Source: an uncultured Collinsella sp. (GTDB taxonomy: Bacteria > Actinomycetota > Coriobacteriia > Coriobacteriales > Coriobacteriaceae). Taken from it: a stretch of 14,685 nucleotides of DNA. The notes under the pieces were generated by a model that saw only the letters and a program-made list of their open reading frames with translations, made no database searches and was not told the origin of the DNA. Made by a program: the position numbers and the translations under genes. The DNA lies in NCBI GenBank assembly GCA_900757385.1, contig CAAENO010000092.1:1-14685 (forward strand), read 5' to 3'. Shown here piece after piece: positions 1-7,273 of the stretch. Each line of letters begins with the position of its first letter. The stretch's first letter is position 1.

Positions 1-46
1 CTCCGCGCGCAGTTTCGCAGCGCAGCGAGAATGTTTGAGCGCGGAG
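1..46. repeat. Inverted repeat downstream of the ABC exporter operon
   Basis: CTCCGCGC at 1-8 is the exact reverse complement of GCGCGGAG at 39-46, with a 30-nt loop. A CCCCGGGG palindrome lies at 63-70. The segment is downstream of the last ABC gene, so it could act in transcript termination, but there is no U-run and the left edge cuts the context. It could also be part of a neighbouring gene. No gene is called in 1-92. Confidence 0.3.
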
Positions 47-92
47 GAAATACCCCGCCCGTCCCCGGGGAACCCTCCGTCAGTAACCGTTC

Positions 93-2012
93 CTACTCCA
101 GCTCAAACGCACCCGTGTACAGCTGGTAGTAATACCCGCGCTTGGCGATCAGCTCGTCGTGGTTGCCGCGCTCGATGATGCGGCCGTGGTCCAGGCAGAT
201 GATCGCGTCGGAGTTGCGCACGGTGGACAGGCGGTGCGCGATGACAAACGTCGTGCGGCCCTCCATGAGTTTATCCATGCCCGCCTGCACGATAGCCTCG
301 GTGCGGGTGTCGATGGAGCTCGTTGCCTCGTCCAGAATCATTGCCGGCGGATCGGCGACGGCAGCGCGGGCGATCGAGATCAGCTGGCGCTGGCCCTGCG
401 ACAGCTGGGCGCCGTTGCCGGTGAGCATGGTGTCATAGCCGTCGGGCAGGCGGGTGATAAAGTCGTCCGCGCCCGCGAGCTTGGCCGCCGCGATGCACTC
501 CTCGTCGGTCGCATCCAGGTTGCCGTAGCGGATGTTATCCATCACGGCGCCGGTGAACAGGTTCACGTCCTGCAGCACGACGCCCAGGCTTCGGCGCAGG
601 TCGGCCTTGCGGATCTTGTTGACGTTGATGCCGTCGTAGCGGATCTTGCCGTCGGCGATGTCGTAGAAGCGGTTGATGAGGTTGGTGATGGTCGTCTTGC
701 CGGCACCGGTGGCGCCGACAAACGCGACCTTCTGGCCCGGCTTGGCAAACACGGACACGCCGTGCAGCACCTCGTGGTCGGGCGTGTAGCCAAAGTCGAC
801 GTTGTCCATGACCAGGTCGCCGCGCAGCGGTACGTACTCGATCTCGCCGGTTGCGCGGTGCGGATGTTTCCATGCCCACATGCCGGTGTGGTGGTCAGCC
901 TCCTCGAACTCCCAAGTCTCGGGGTTCACCTGTGCGTTGACGAGCGTCACGTAGCCTTCGTCGGCCTCGGGCTTCTCGTCGATGAGCTCAAAGATGCGCT
1001 CGGCGCCGGCGAGGCCCATGACCACGGCGTTGATCTGCTGCGAGATCTGGCCGATCTGTCCGCAGAACTGCTTGGTCATGTTGAGGAACGGCACCACGAC
1101 GGCGATGGACAGCGCCATGCCCGAGATGCTCAGGTTGGGCACGCCCAGTGCCAGGAAAATGCCGCCGGCAAGGGCCACCAGCACGTAGAGCAGGTTGCCC
1201 AGGTTCATAAGGATGGGCATGAGGATGTTGGCGTACATGTTGGCCTTTTGCGAGACCTCGAAGAGCTTCTCGTTGCGCTCGTCAAAATCGGCCTCGGCGG
1301 CAGACTCGTGGCAGAACGCCTTGACGACCTTCTGGCCGTTCATGACCTCCTCGATATGGCCCTCGACCACGCCGAGCTCGGTCTGCTGCGCAATGAAGAA
1401 ACGCGCGGAATTGGAGCCGAGCAGCTTGGTCATAAAGGTCATAAAGGCGACGCCGGCGATGATGACCAGGCACATCCACACGCTGTAGTACAGCATGATA
1501 AAGAACACCGTGACAATGATGATGATCGTCATGAGCAGGTTGGGCAGCGACTGACTGATCATCTGGCGCAGCGTATCGATGTCGTTGGTGTAGTGGCTCA
1601 TGATATCGCCGCGCTGGTGCGTGTCGAAGTAGCGGATCGGTAGGTCCTGCATGCGGTTGAACATCATCTCGCGCAGCTTCTCGAGCGAGCCCTGCGTGAC
1701 GATAGCCATGGCGCGGTTCCAGAAGAGCGAGGACAGGACACCGACGCCGTAGATGCAGGCGAGGGTGGTCACGAGCTGCAGAATCTTGGGCTGTGCGGCT
1801 TCCCAATCGCCCGACTGCCACGATTCGCTAATAATCTGCAGGGCGCTCTGCAGGAAGGTCGCGCCGATGGAGTTGATGATGGCGCAGAGCACCACGCCGG
1901 CGACGACAAGGGGCAAAAGCACGGGATAGAAGCCAAAGAGCGTCTTGATGAGGCGCGACATGGTGCCGCCCTTGCGGTTGAGCGCGCGCTCGGCGGTCGT
2001 TGCCTTACTCAT
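93..2012 (-). CDS. ABC exporter half-transporter, catalytic (consensus-site) subunit
   Basis: 639-residue type IV ABC exporter subunit (membrane domain plus ATPase) of the heterodimeric multidrug type (LmrCD/BmrCD/TM287-288-like). Six hydrophobic segments occupy roughly residues 25-335. The ATPase domain shows Walker A GATGAGKT at 433-440, Q-loop Q481, signature LSQGQ at 537-541 (G to Q relative to LSGGQ), Walker B with catalytic E562 and H-loop H593. An insert at about 350-405 with the WAWKHPH stretch separates the two halves, as I recall for clostridial and lactococcal relatives. The ATG overlaps the stop of the upstream subunit by 8 nt, with AGGAAGGAGG at 2021-2030 as RBS. It is the last gene of the marR-ABC-ABC operon. 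Canonical Walker B and H-loop here complement the degenerate ones in the partner, so this subunit should carry the active ATP site. The substrate cannot be read from sequence; drug or lipid export is likely. Confidence 0.93.
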   Translation of the reverse strand: MSKATTAERALNRKGGTMSRLIKTLFGFYPVLLPLVVAGVVLCAIINSIGATFLQSALQIISESWQSGDWEAAQPKILQLVTTLACIYGVGVLSSLFWNRAMAIVTQGSLEKLREMMFNRMQDLPIRYFDTHQRGDIMSHYTNDIDTLRQMISQSLPNLLMTIIIIVTVFFIMLYYSVWMCLVIIAGVAFMTFMTKLLGSNSARFFIAQQTELGVVEGHIEEVMNGQKVVKAFCHESAAEADFDERNEKLFEVSQKANMYANILMPILMNLGNLLYVLVALAGGIFLALGVPNLSISGMALSIAVVVPFLNMTKQFCGQIGQISQQINAVVMGLAGAERIFELIDEKPEADEGYVTLVNAQVNPETWEFEEADHHTGMWAWKHPHRATGEIEYVPLRGDLVMDNVDFGYTPDHEVLHGVSVFAKPGQKVAFVGATGAGKTTITNLINRFYDIADGKIRYDGINVNKIRKADLRRSLGVVLQDVNLFTGAVMDNIRYGNLDATDEECIAAAKLAGADDFITRLPDGYDTMLTGNGAQLSQGQRQLISIARAAVADPPAMILDEATSSIDTRTEAIVQAGMDKLMEGRTTFVIAHRLSTVRNSDAIICLDHGRIIERGNHDELIAKRGYYYQLYTGAFELE

Positions 2013-3849
2013 GGGCCTCGCCTCCTTCCTGGGTCTGAGCTTGCGTTGCGGTCATGTCGGTGTTGTCTGCCGCCGTGTTCGCGTCGCCAGAGACGTCGTC
2101 GGCGTCTTGCGTACCTTCGGCAGACATCTTGTTTTGCGAGGTAAAGGTCTCGCGGTAGATCTCGCTCGTCTTAAGCAGCTCGTCATGGGTGCCGATCTGC
2201 GCGATACGGCCGCCCTCCATGACGATGATGCGGTCTGCGTCCTGCACGGAGCTGATGCGCTGGGCGATGATGAGCTTGGTCGTGTTGGGCAGATAGCTTG
2301 CCAGTCCTGCGCGGATCTTTGCGTCGGTCTTGGTGTCGACGGCGCTGGTGGAGTCGTCCAGGATCAAGATCTTGGGGCGACGCAGCAGGGCGCGTGCAAT
2401 GCACAGGCGCTGCTTCTGACCGCCCGAAACATTAGAGCCGCCCTGTTCGATCCAGGTGTCGTAGCCCTTGGGGAAACCGTCGACAAACTCGTCGGCGCAG
2501 GCCAGATGCGCTGCCTCGCGGACTTCCTCGTCGGTGGCGTTCGGGTCGCCCCAACGCAGGTTCTCGGCGATGGTGCCGCTAAACAGCACGTTTTTCTGCA
2601 GCACCATGGCGACCTGGTGACGCAGCGCGTCCAGGTCGTAGTCGCGCACGTCCACGCCGCCCACGCGCACAGCGCCTTCGGTGGTGTCGTACAGGCGGGC
2701 GATGAGGTTAACGAGCGTGGACTTGGCCGAGCCGGTGCCGCCGATGATGCCGATGGTCTCGCCGCTCGTAATGTGCAGGTCGATATCGTCGAGCGCCTGG
2801 CGTTTCGCATGCGCGGAATACTTAAAGCTCACGTGGTCAAAGTCGATGGAACCGTCGGCAACCTCGAGCACGGGCTCGGCGGGATTGGCGATCGTGGGCT
2901 CGGCGGCCAGCACCTCGGCAATGCGGTGTGCCGATTCGTCGGCCATGGTCACCATGACAAAGATCATCGACAGCTGCATCAGGCTCATGAGAATCTGGAA
3001 ACCATAGGTAAAGGTCGAGGAGAGCTGGCCCACGTCGAACAGCGTGCCCTGGCTCGTGATGATGAGCTTGGAGCCTAGGTAGATGATGACGACAAACGCG
3101 CCGTTGACGCAGATGTTCATCATGGGGTTGTTAAAGGCGAGCAGCTTCTCGGCGCGGGTGAAGTCCATCTGGACGTCGCGCGCGGCGGTCGCGAACTTCT
3201 CCTTCTCAAAGTCTTCGCGCACATAGCTCTTGACCACGCGCATGCCGGTGACGTTTTCCTCGACGGACTCGTTAAGGGCATCGTACTTGTGGAACACGCG
3301 CGAGAAGATGGGGCGCACCTTAAAGATGATAAAGAACAGTCCAAAGCCCAGCAGCGGAATGATGACCAGGTAGACCATGGCGACGCTGCCGCCCATGATA
3401 AACGCCATGGTAAAGGCGAAGATCAATACCAGCGGCGCGCGCACGGCGATACGGATGATCATCATAAAGGCCTGCTGCACGTTGTTGATATCGGTGGTCA
3501 GGCGCGTGACGAGCGAGGAGCTCGAGAACTCATCGATGTTGGCAAAGCTGAACGTCTGGATCTTGTAGAACAGGTCGTGACGCAGGTTCTTGGCGAATCC
3601 GCAGCTCGCATGGCTGCAGGTGACACCAGCCGCGGCGCCAAAAGCAAGCGATGTCAGCGCGATGAGCACCAAAAAGCCTGCGGTGGGAAGCATCTCGGCT
3701 ACGGTGGCGCCGTCTTTGATGGCGTCGATCAGGTTGGCGGTGATAAATGGAATCAGCATCTCGCAGAGCACCTCGCCAAGCACGAGCAGCGGCGTGGCAA
3801 CAGTGACTTTCATATAGTCGCGGATGCTTCCCATGAGGGTTTTAATCAT
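2005..3849 (-). CDS. ABC exporter half-transporter, degenerate-site subunit
   Basis: 614-residue ABC exporter subunit, partner of the gene at 93-2012. The membrane domain covers about residues 15-300. Its nucleotide site is atypical: Walker A reads GGTGSAKS (369-377 region, A375 in place of Gly, K376 kept), Walker B ends in D498-D499 (Asp instead of catalytic Glu) and the H-loop His is Q530. The signature VSGGQ at 474-478 is canonical. This pattern is characteristic of the degenerate half of heterodimeric exporters: its Walker motifs should pair with the LSQGQ of the partner, and its good signature with the partner's active site. It ends in a polar tail (about 572-614, rich in D, T, A, Q) that is probably unstructured. 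RBS GGGAGGA lies about 6 nt ahead of ATG 3849, and the gene overlaps the marR stop by 8 nt. Confidence 0.93.
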   Translation of the reverse strand: MIKTLMGSIRDYMKVTVATPLLVLGEVLCEMLIPFITANLIDAIKDGATVAEMLPTAGFLVLIALTSLAFGAAAGVTCSHASCGFAKNLRHDLFYKIQTFSFANIDEFSSSSLVTRLTTDINNVQQAFMMIIRIAVRAPLVLIFAFTMAFIMGGSVAMVYLVIIPLLGFGLFFIIFKVRPIFSRVFHKYDALNESVEENVTGMRVVKSYVREDFEKEKFATAARDVQMDFTRAEKLLAFNNPMMNICVNGAFVVIIYLGSKLIITSQGTLFDVGQLSSTFTYGFQILMSLMQLSMIFVMVTMADESAHRIAEVLAAEPTIANPAEPVLEVADGSIDFDHVSFKYSAHAKRQALDDIDLHITSGETIGIIGGTGSAKSTLVNLIARLYDTTEGAVRVGGVDVRDYDLDALRHQVAMVLQKNVLFSGTIAENLRWGDPNATDEEVREAAHLACADEFVDGFPKGYDTWIEQGGSNVSGGQKQRLCIARALLRRPKILILDDSTSAVDTKTDAKIRAGLASYLPNTTKLIIAQRISSVQDADRIIVMEGGRIAQIGTHDELLKTSEIYRETFTSQNKMSAEGTQDADDVSGDANTAADNTDMTATQAQTQEGGEAHE

Positions 3850-4348
3850 CCAGTTCCTCCCAGGTTACGCGGATTTTATCGAGCATTTCGGCGAGGTCCT
3901 CGCGCTCGTCGTGGGTGAGCGCGCTAAAGGCCCGTTCTCTAAAGCGGATGCGGGCCGCCTGGTCGATGCGGGCGTTTTCCCGGCCGGTTTCGGTCAGGCG
4001 AATGGTGAGTTGCCGTCGATCCTTGGGGTTACGGCTGCGCTCGATGAGGCCGTTGAGCTCGAGCTTGGACAGGATCTCGGAAAGCGATCCCGGCTTGAGG
4101 TCAAAGTGCATGCCGAGCTCCTGCTGCGACATCTCGCCGCCGGGTTGCTTGGCCAGCAGGCAGATGATGGGCGCCTTGCCGGATACGCCTCCGCCATGAA
4201 AGTGCATGTAATGGCCGCAGAAGCCAAGCCCGTTAAGGATGCGCTTGGCAAGTGCATCCGATTGCGATTGCGCCTCGGGCGAATCTGCAGGCTCGATGGG
4301 GTCGCCGCCCGGCGTATGGGGGCAGAGGTCGATGCATTCGTCGCACAT
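3842..4348 (-). CDS. MarR-family transcriptional regulator
   Basis: 168-residue winged-helix regulator. The wHTH spans about residues 55-120, with recognition helix around 82-98 and a wing containing DRRQ at 110-113, typical of MarR proteins. The flanking helices would form the dimer. Unusually, the N-terminus carries C2-x2-C5-x3-C9 plus H11 and a further C44, which could bind metal or sense redox (inference). The ATG at 4348 has AAAGGAG 7 nt upstream. The stop overlaps the next ABC gene by 8 nt (ATGATTAA), so regulator and exporter are translated as one operon. The promoter ahead of it is packed with repeated sites, arguing for autorepression relieved by an exporter substrate. Confidence 0.92.
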   Translation of the reverse strand: MCDECIDLCPHTPGGDPIEPADSPEAQSQSDALAKRILNGLGFCGHYMHFHGGGVSGKAPIICLLAKQPGGEMSQQELGMHFDLKPGSLSEILSKLELNGLIERSRNPKDRRQLTIRLTETGRENARIDQAARIRFRERAFSALTHDEREDLAEMLDKIRVTWEELDD

Positions 4349-4364
4349 GGTGTTGCTCCTTTCT

Positions 4365-4442
4365 TTAGTTAGGTAGAGAAATTGTTTTGTACCTAAGTGA
4401 TTCTAGAGGTACCTAACTGATTGTCAAGGTACCGAATCGATT
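4365..4442 (-). promoter_or_regulatory. marR-ABC operon promoter with 20-bp-phased operator repeats
   Basis: On the minus strand TTGACA (4422-4427), a 16-bp spacer and TAGAAT (4400-4405) make a near-consensus promoter reading into marR. Three direct repeats, written on the plus strand, start at exactly 20-bp intervals: GTACCTAAGTGATT (4389-4402), GTACCTAACTGATT (4409-4422) and GTACCGAATCGATT (4429-4442). A fourth copy is inverted: AGTTAGGTA at 4367-4375 faces TACCTAAGT at 4390-4398 with 8 of 9 positions paired. The sites cover the -35 flank, the spacer and the start region, as expected for repression, most simply by the MarR protein itself. Confidence 0.75.
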
Positions 4443-4546
4443 TTGTGGCAGTGCTGGGGTGCCGGTGCCAGGGGAATCTTGGACAGTCTTCGCAGCGTAG
4501 ATTCAGCGGGCCACGGCGTATCCCGGAGTTTTCGATAGGTTCATTA
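4443..4546. other. Intergenic stretch between marR promoter and fic terminator
   Basis: The 104 nt between the operator array and the hairpin after fic hold no convincing ORF or RNA gene. I see nothing functional here beyond possible upstream promoter sequence for the marR operon. Confidence 0.3.
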
Positions 4547-4582
4547 AGGGGGCGAGACCGGCAGCTGCCAGTCTCGCCCCTT
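4547..4582. terminator. Strong hairpin downstream of fic, probable terminator
   Basis: AAGGGGCGAGAC at 4547-4558 pairs perfectly with GTCTCGCCCCTT at 4571-4582. The inside, GGC AGCT GCC, extends the stem with one mismatch. It lies 13 nt past the fic stop. The T-tract on the minus side is short (CCCCTT, then AATG), so it may be an imperfect rho-independent terminator or an mRNA end-stabilising hairpin. Confidence 0.65.
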
Positions 4583-4595
4583 GGCTTTCCGAGAC

Positions 4596-5768
4596 TTAGA
4601 GCGGCTCGTCGCCGGTTCGGAGGATGGCGAGATATGGCTCATATGAAAACGTGCGGTATCGTTTCCTGCTCGTATCACGTTGGACAAGAATGCCCCAATC
4701 GGTAAATTGGGATATAAGGTTGTTTGCGCTCGATCTGCTAATCTGCATTCGTTCAGACACAAAGGCGGTGTCGACGATCGGATTGCCCTCGAGAAGGTCG
4801 AGTAGCATAAGGGCGTTCGTCGTAGCCCTTCCCGCCTTTTCGCGAATCAGCCTTTCGGTTTCCGAATGGAGGTCGACAAGCTTCCGCATCGAATCCCGCG
4901 CCTCGCGTGCGCTTGCAAGCAAGCAGGTACTGAAAAACGAAACCCATCCCTCAAAATCGCCTCTCTGCCTTACGCGCATAAGCCAATCGTAGTATTCGCT
5001 CCTGTGTCGTTTGAGTTCATACGAGGGGTAGATGACCGGCTTGGTGAGCGCCCCATCATGTATGAGCGAAAGGAGGATGAGCAGACGCCCGAGGCGTCCG
5101 TTGCCGTCGAGGAACGGGTGCGCGGTTTCAAACTGGTAGTGCACCAAAGCGGCCTTGATGACTGGATCGATGTCGTCACGCTCGTTGATGAAAAGCTCGA
5201 GGTCGCCAAGTGCCTCCTTCATATCCTCCGTGTTGGGAGGGACATACGGGGCCTCATTGAGCGTGCAGCCGTTTGGTCCGACCCAGTTCTGAGTCGTCCT
5301 GAACTGGCCCGGCGTCTTGTCGGAGCCTCTGCCATTTCCAAGCAATGTGGCATGGACGGATTTGAGCAGCCTCATACAGAGTGGCAGTTCCTCCATGAGC
5401 GTGGTCGCCTGCTGCACCGCTCGAGTGTAGTTGACGACGTCGGTTAGGTCCCGGCTCGCATTGGATTCGTTTGACGGGTCAAGAACATCATCGAACGTAC
5501 ATTGCGTACCCTCGATTTGAGAGGACAAGAGCGCTTCCTTGCGAACGTACATAGAAAGGTACATGTCGATGTTCGGAACAAAGCGAGACATGCCCTCAAC
5601 CTCGCCGAGTATGGCGCGGCAATCGGAGACAAGCCGCATGGAATCAGCGGATAAATTGATTGGAAAGAATGAATCCATATTGGCGGGTCTAAACGAATCA
5701 TAGGCGAGGGCTCCTGAAAGGTTGTGCCTGACGTTTCCCTGTCGTCCGGGTGTGATGGGTGCGAGCAT
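4596..5768 (-). CDS. Fic-family protein (putative AMP transferase) with C-terminal winged helix
   Basis: 390-residue Fic protein. The catalytic motif HPFLDGNGRLGR is complete at 217-228 (H217 general base, D221 metal-binding position, N223, R225, R228). An inhibitory helix motif S82-SQI-E86-G87 lies N-terminal to the Fic core, so this is a class II Fic enzyme that should be autoinhibited until E86 moves. Residues about 310-365 look like a winged helix (ISRSSANNLISQF), common in this Fic/DUF4172-like architecture and able to bind DNA. The likely activity is AMP transfer from ATP to a Tyr, Ser or Thr of a protein; the target is unknown. No antitoxin gene is adjacent, as expected for a self-inhibited class. 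ATG 5768 has AGGA 8 nt upstream. The upstream region carries large inverted repeats, possibly its own operators. Confidence 0.93.
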   Translation of the reverse strand: MLAPITPGRQGNVRHNLSGALAYDSFRPANMDSFFPINLSADSMRLVSDCRAILGEVEGMSRFVPNIDMYLSMYVRKEALLSSQIEGTQCTFDDVLDPSNESNASRDLTDVVNYTRAVQQATTLMEELPLCMRLLKSVHATLLGNGRGSDKTPGQFRTTQNWVGPNGCTLNEAPYVPPNTEDMKEALGDLELFINERDDIDPVIKAALVHYQFETAHPFLDGNGRLGRLLILLSLIHDGALTKPVIYPSYELKRHRSEYYDWLMRVRQRGDFEGWVSFFSTCLLASAREARDSMRKLVDLHSETERLIREKAGRATTNALMLLDLLEGNPIVDTAFVSERMQISRSSANNLISQFTDWGILVQRDTSRKRYRTFSYEPYLAILRTGDEPL

Positions 5769-5778
5769 CGTTAGTGTC

Positions 5779-5902
5779 CTAAGAACAAATTTGAGCCAAA
5801 ACTTGTTCTTAGAATTTTATAGCGCCTTCTAAGGCCAAGTTTCTGCAATAAGAAGCGTCAGAAAAACTCTAAGAACAAAATTACGCCCAAACTTGGTCTT
5901 AC
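5779..5902. promoter_or_regulatory. Repeated inverted-repeat sites in the fic / pyridoxamine kinase divergent region
   Basis: Two 34-bp elements begin at 5779 and 5869 (90 bp apart). The first has perfect 10-bp arms CTAAGAACAA (5779-5788) and TTGTTCTTAG (5803-5812). The second has CTAAGAACAA (5869-5878) and TTGGTCTTAC (5893-5902), 8 of 10 paired. A third left half, CTAAGGCCAAGTTT, lies at 5829. On the minus strand TATAAAAT (5814-5821) just upstream of the first element could be the fic -10; no good -35 is seen. The first element would then sit on the fic start site, suggesting repression, perhaps by the winged helix of Fic itself (inference). Confidence 0.6.
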
Positions 5903-5989
5903 ATCCGAAGGCAAGACTTAGATTGCACTGCGCTACACTTAGTCGCATTATGGCGACATCGCGCCGCGCCCGACCCAAGGGGGACACTC

Positions 5990-6814
5990 ATGAAGAACAC
6001 TCAGCTGCTGCTGATCAACGATATGTGCGGCTACGGCAAGGTCGCGCTTTCTGCCATGCTGCCGGTGCTGTCGCACATGGGCTACCGTATCCATAACCTG
6101 CCGACAGCGCTCGTTTCCGACACGCTCAACTACCCCAAGTTCTACATCCACGACACCACCGAGTACGTGCGTCAAAGCCTCGCTATCTGGGAGGAGCTCG
6201 GCTTTGAGTTTGACGCCATCTCGACCGGCTTTATCGTGACCGAGGAAGAGACGCGTATCATCTCGGACTTTTGCCACCGCCGCGCGCAAAAGGGCACCAA
6301 GGTGTTCGTCGACCCCATCATGGGCGACAACGGCAAGCTCTATGCCGGTGTGCCCGAGTCCACGATTGGCCTTATGCGGCACCTGCTGGAGTGCGCAGAC
6401 TACGCGGTGCCCAACTACACCGAGGCCTGTCTGCTCACCGATACGCCTATTGCAGAACGGATCACGCCCGATGAGGCCCGCGCCCTTGTGGACGCCGTGC
6501 GCGAGCTGGGTGCCAAGTCGGTGGTCATTACGAGCGCCGTGGTCAATGGCACGAACGCGGTTATCGGTTACGACCATGTGGCGGGGGAGTACTTCACGAT
6601 CCCCTTCGAGCTGATCCCGGTGTACTTCCCGGGTACGGGCGATACGTTCTCGGCCGTGCTTATGGGTCGCGTGATGAGCGGTTGGACGCTTCAGCGCGCC
6701 ACGGCCGATGCCATGCGCGTGGTGGCCGAGCTTATCGAGCGCAATGCTGCGCAGGAGGATAAGTCTGCCGGCCTGCCCATCGAGGCCTGCCTGGATGTGA
6801 TTGACCATGAGTAA
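5990..6814 (+). CDS. Pyridoxamine/pyridoxal kinase (ribokinase superfamily)
   Basis: 274-residue cytosolic kinase predicted to phosphorylate pyridoxal, pyridoxamine or pyridoxine with ATP in the vitamin B6 salvage pathway. It shows the ribokinase-type anion hole and catalytic base in PGTGDTF at 214-220 (D218), the DPIMGDNG segment at 108-115 and the N142-x2-E145 metal/phosphate motif. Length is normal for the PdxK/PdxY group. The alternative is another small-molecule kinase of the superfamily, such as a ThiD-like HMP kinase, but the short N-terminus and the DPIMGDNGKLY context fit pyridoxamine kinase better. ATG 5990 is preceded by AAGGGGGA. The stop overlaps the next gene by 8 nt, suggesting translational coupling. 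Confidence 0.88.
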   Translation: MKNTQLLLINDMCGYGKVALSAMLPVLSHMGYRIHNLPTALVSDTLNYPKFYIHDTTEYVRQSLAIWEELGFEFDAISTGFIVTEEETRIISDFCHRRAQKGTKVFVDPIMGDNGKLYAGVPESTIGLMRHLLECADYAVPNYTEACLLTDTPIAERITPDEARALVDAVRELGAKSVVITSAVVNGTNAVIGYDHVAGEYFTIPFELIPVYFPGTGDTFSAVLMGRVMSGWTLQRATADAMRVVAELIERNAAQEDKSAGLPIEACLDVIDHE

Positions 6815-7136
6815 TGCTGGCGAGGGCGGCGTCAAGCCTGCGGGCGAGAACAAGCCGCTCGGCGCGCCGCGTGGCAAGCGTCCGCGTATCCGCGTGAGCT
6901 GTGTGGACCAGCTGGGTGCGTGTCGCTGCCACCATGGTCACAAGCCGGGCGACGTCTTTGACTTTGACCGAGACCGCGGCAAGATGTGCGCCATGGCCTG
7001 CCATGTGGGCTTTCCCTATATTGATATCCTGCGCTATGGCGGAACCGTGCCTGGCAACGAGCCTGGTACGGCAAAGTTCTGCTGTCCCGAGGTCGATACG
7101 CTGAACGTTTGGCTTGCTGAGATCGTCGACGAGTAG
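6807..7136 (+). CDS. Small cysteine-rich TIGR04076-like protein
   Basis: 109-residue protein starting at ATG 6807, which gives the same 8-nt overlap (ATGAGTAA) with the kinase as the overlaps in the ABC operon; a TTG start at 6801 would add only two residues. After a Gly/Lys-rich N-terminus the core has cysteines and histidines in the pattern C-x6-C-x-C-H-H-x-H-K-x-GD, then C-x3-C-H, GFPYIDILRYGG and FCCPEVDTLNVWL. This resembles the TIGR04076 family of small proteins of unknown function (match recalled, not searched). The Cys/His content could bind a metal. Coupling to a B6 kinase may be functional or simply positional. Confidence 0.75.
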   Translation: MSNAGEGGVKPAGENKPLGAPRGKRPRIRVSCVDQLGACRCHHGHKPGDVFDFDRDRGKMCAMACHVGFPYIDILRYGGTVPGNEPGTAKFCCPEVDTLNVWLAEIVDE

Positions 7137-7273
7137 TTGAACGTGGATTATCTCCCGCCGAGAAAATGAGCGTGGATTTTTTCCGTTTAGAGCGCGCTTG
7201 AACGCTCAAAGTGGGAGAAAGTCCACGCTCGATTTATATGCGGGAAAAAACCACGCTCGATTTGTATATGGGA
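7137..7273. repeat. Fold-back array of ~28-bp repeats between convergent genes
   Basis: A 20-bp motif of the form GAGCGTGGATTTTTTCCCG appears four times. Two copies read forward (7139-7158 and 7168-7185, 29 bp apart) and two on the minus strand (7230-7211 and 7258-7241, 28 bp apart), so the halves fold onto each other. The minus pair extends to a direct repeat, CCACGCTCGATTTATATG at 7223 and CCACGCTCGATTTGTATATG at 7251. A small palindrome (GAGCG 7190-7194, CGCTC 7203-7207) sits at the centre. It begins one base after a stop codon, between convergent genes, so it may also terminate both transcripts. Confidence 0.65.

Noticed and set aside
159..1643. 494-codon plus-strand open frame opposite the ABC gene
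   Set aside because: Antisense to a clear ABC ATPase gene; its His/Asp/Val/Gly-rich product is typical of the reverse complement of high-GC coding sequence.
2721..2730. Second ABC subunit as a decayed pseudogene because of Walker A, Walker B and H-loop changes
   Set aside because: The changes match the known degenerate site of heterodimeric exporters, the frame is intact and the partner carries the complementary motifs.
1945..3078. 377-codon plus-strand open frame
   Set aside because: Antisense shadow of the second ABC gene, no RBS or recognisable motif.
5948..6877. 309-codon minus-strand open frame opposite the B6 kinase
   Set aside because: The plus strand encodes a complete ribokinase-type enzyme with catalytic motifs; the antisense product has none.
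7138..7273. CRISPR-like regular repeats
   Set aside because: Period of 28-29 bp leaves no room for unique spacers, two of four copies are inverted, and no cas gene is present.
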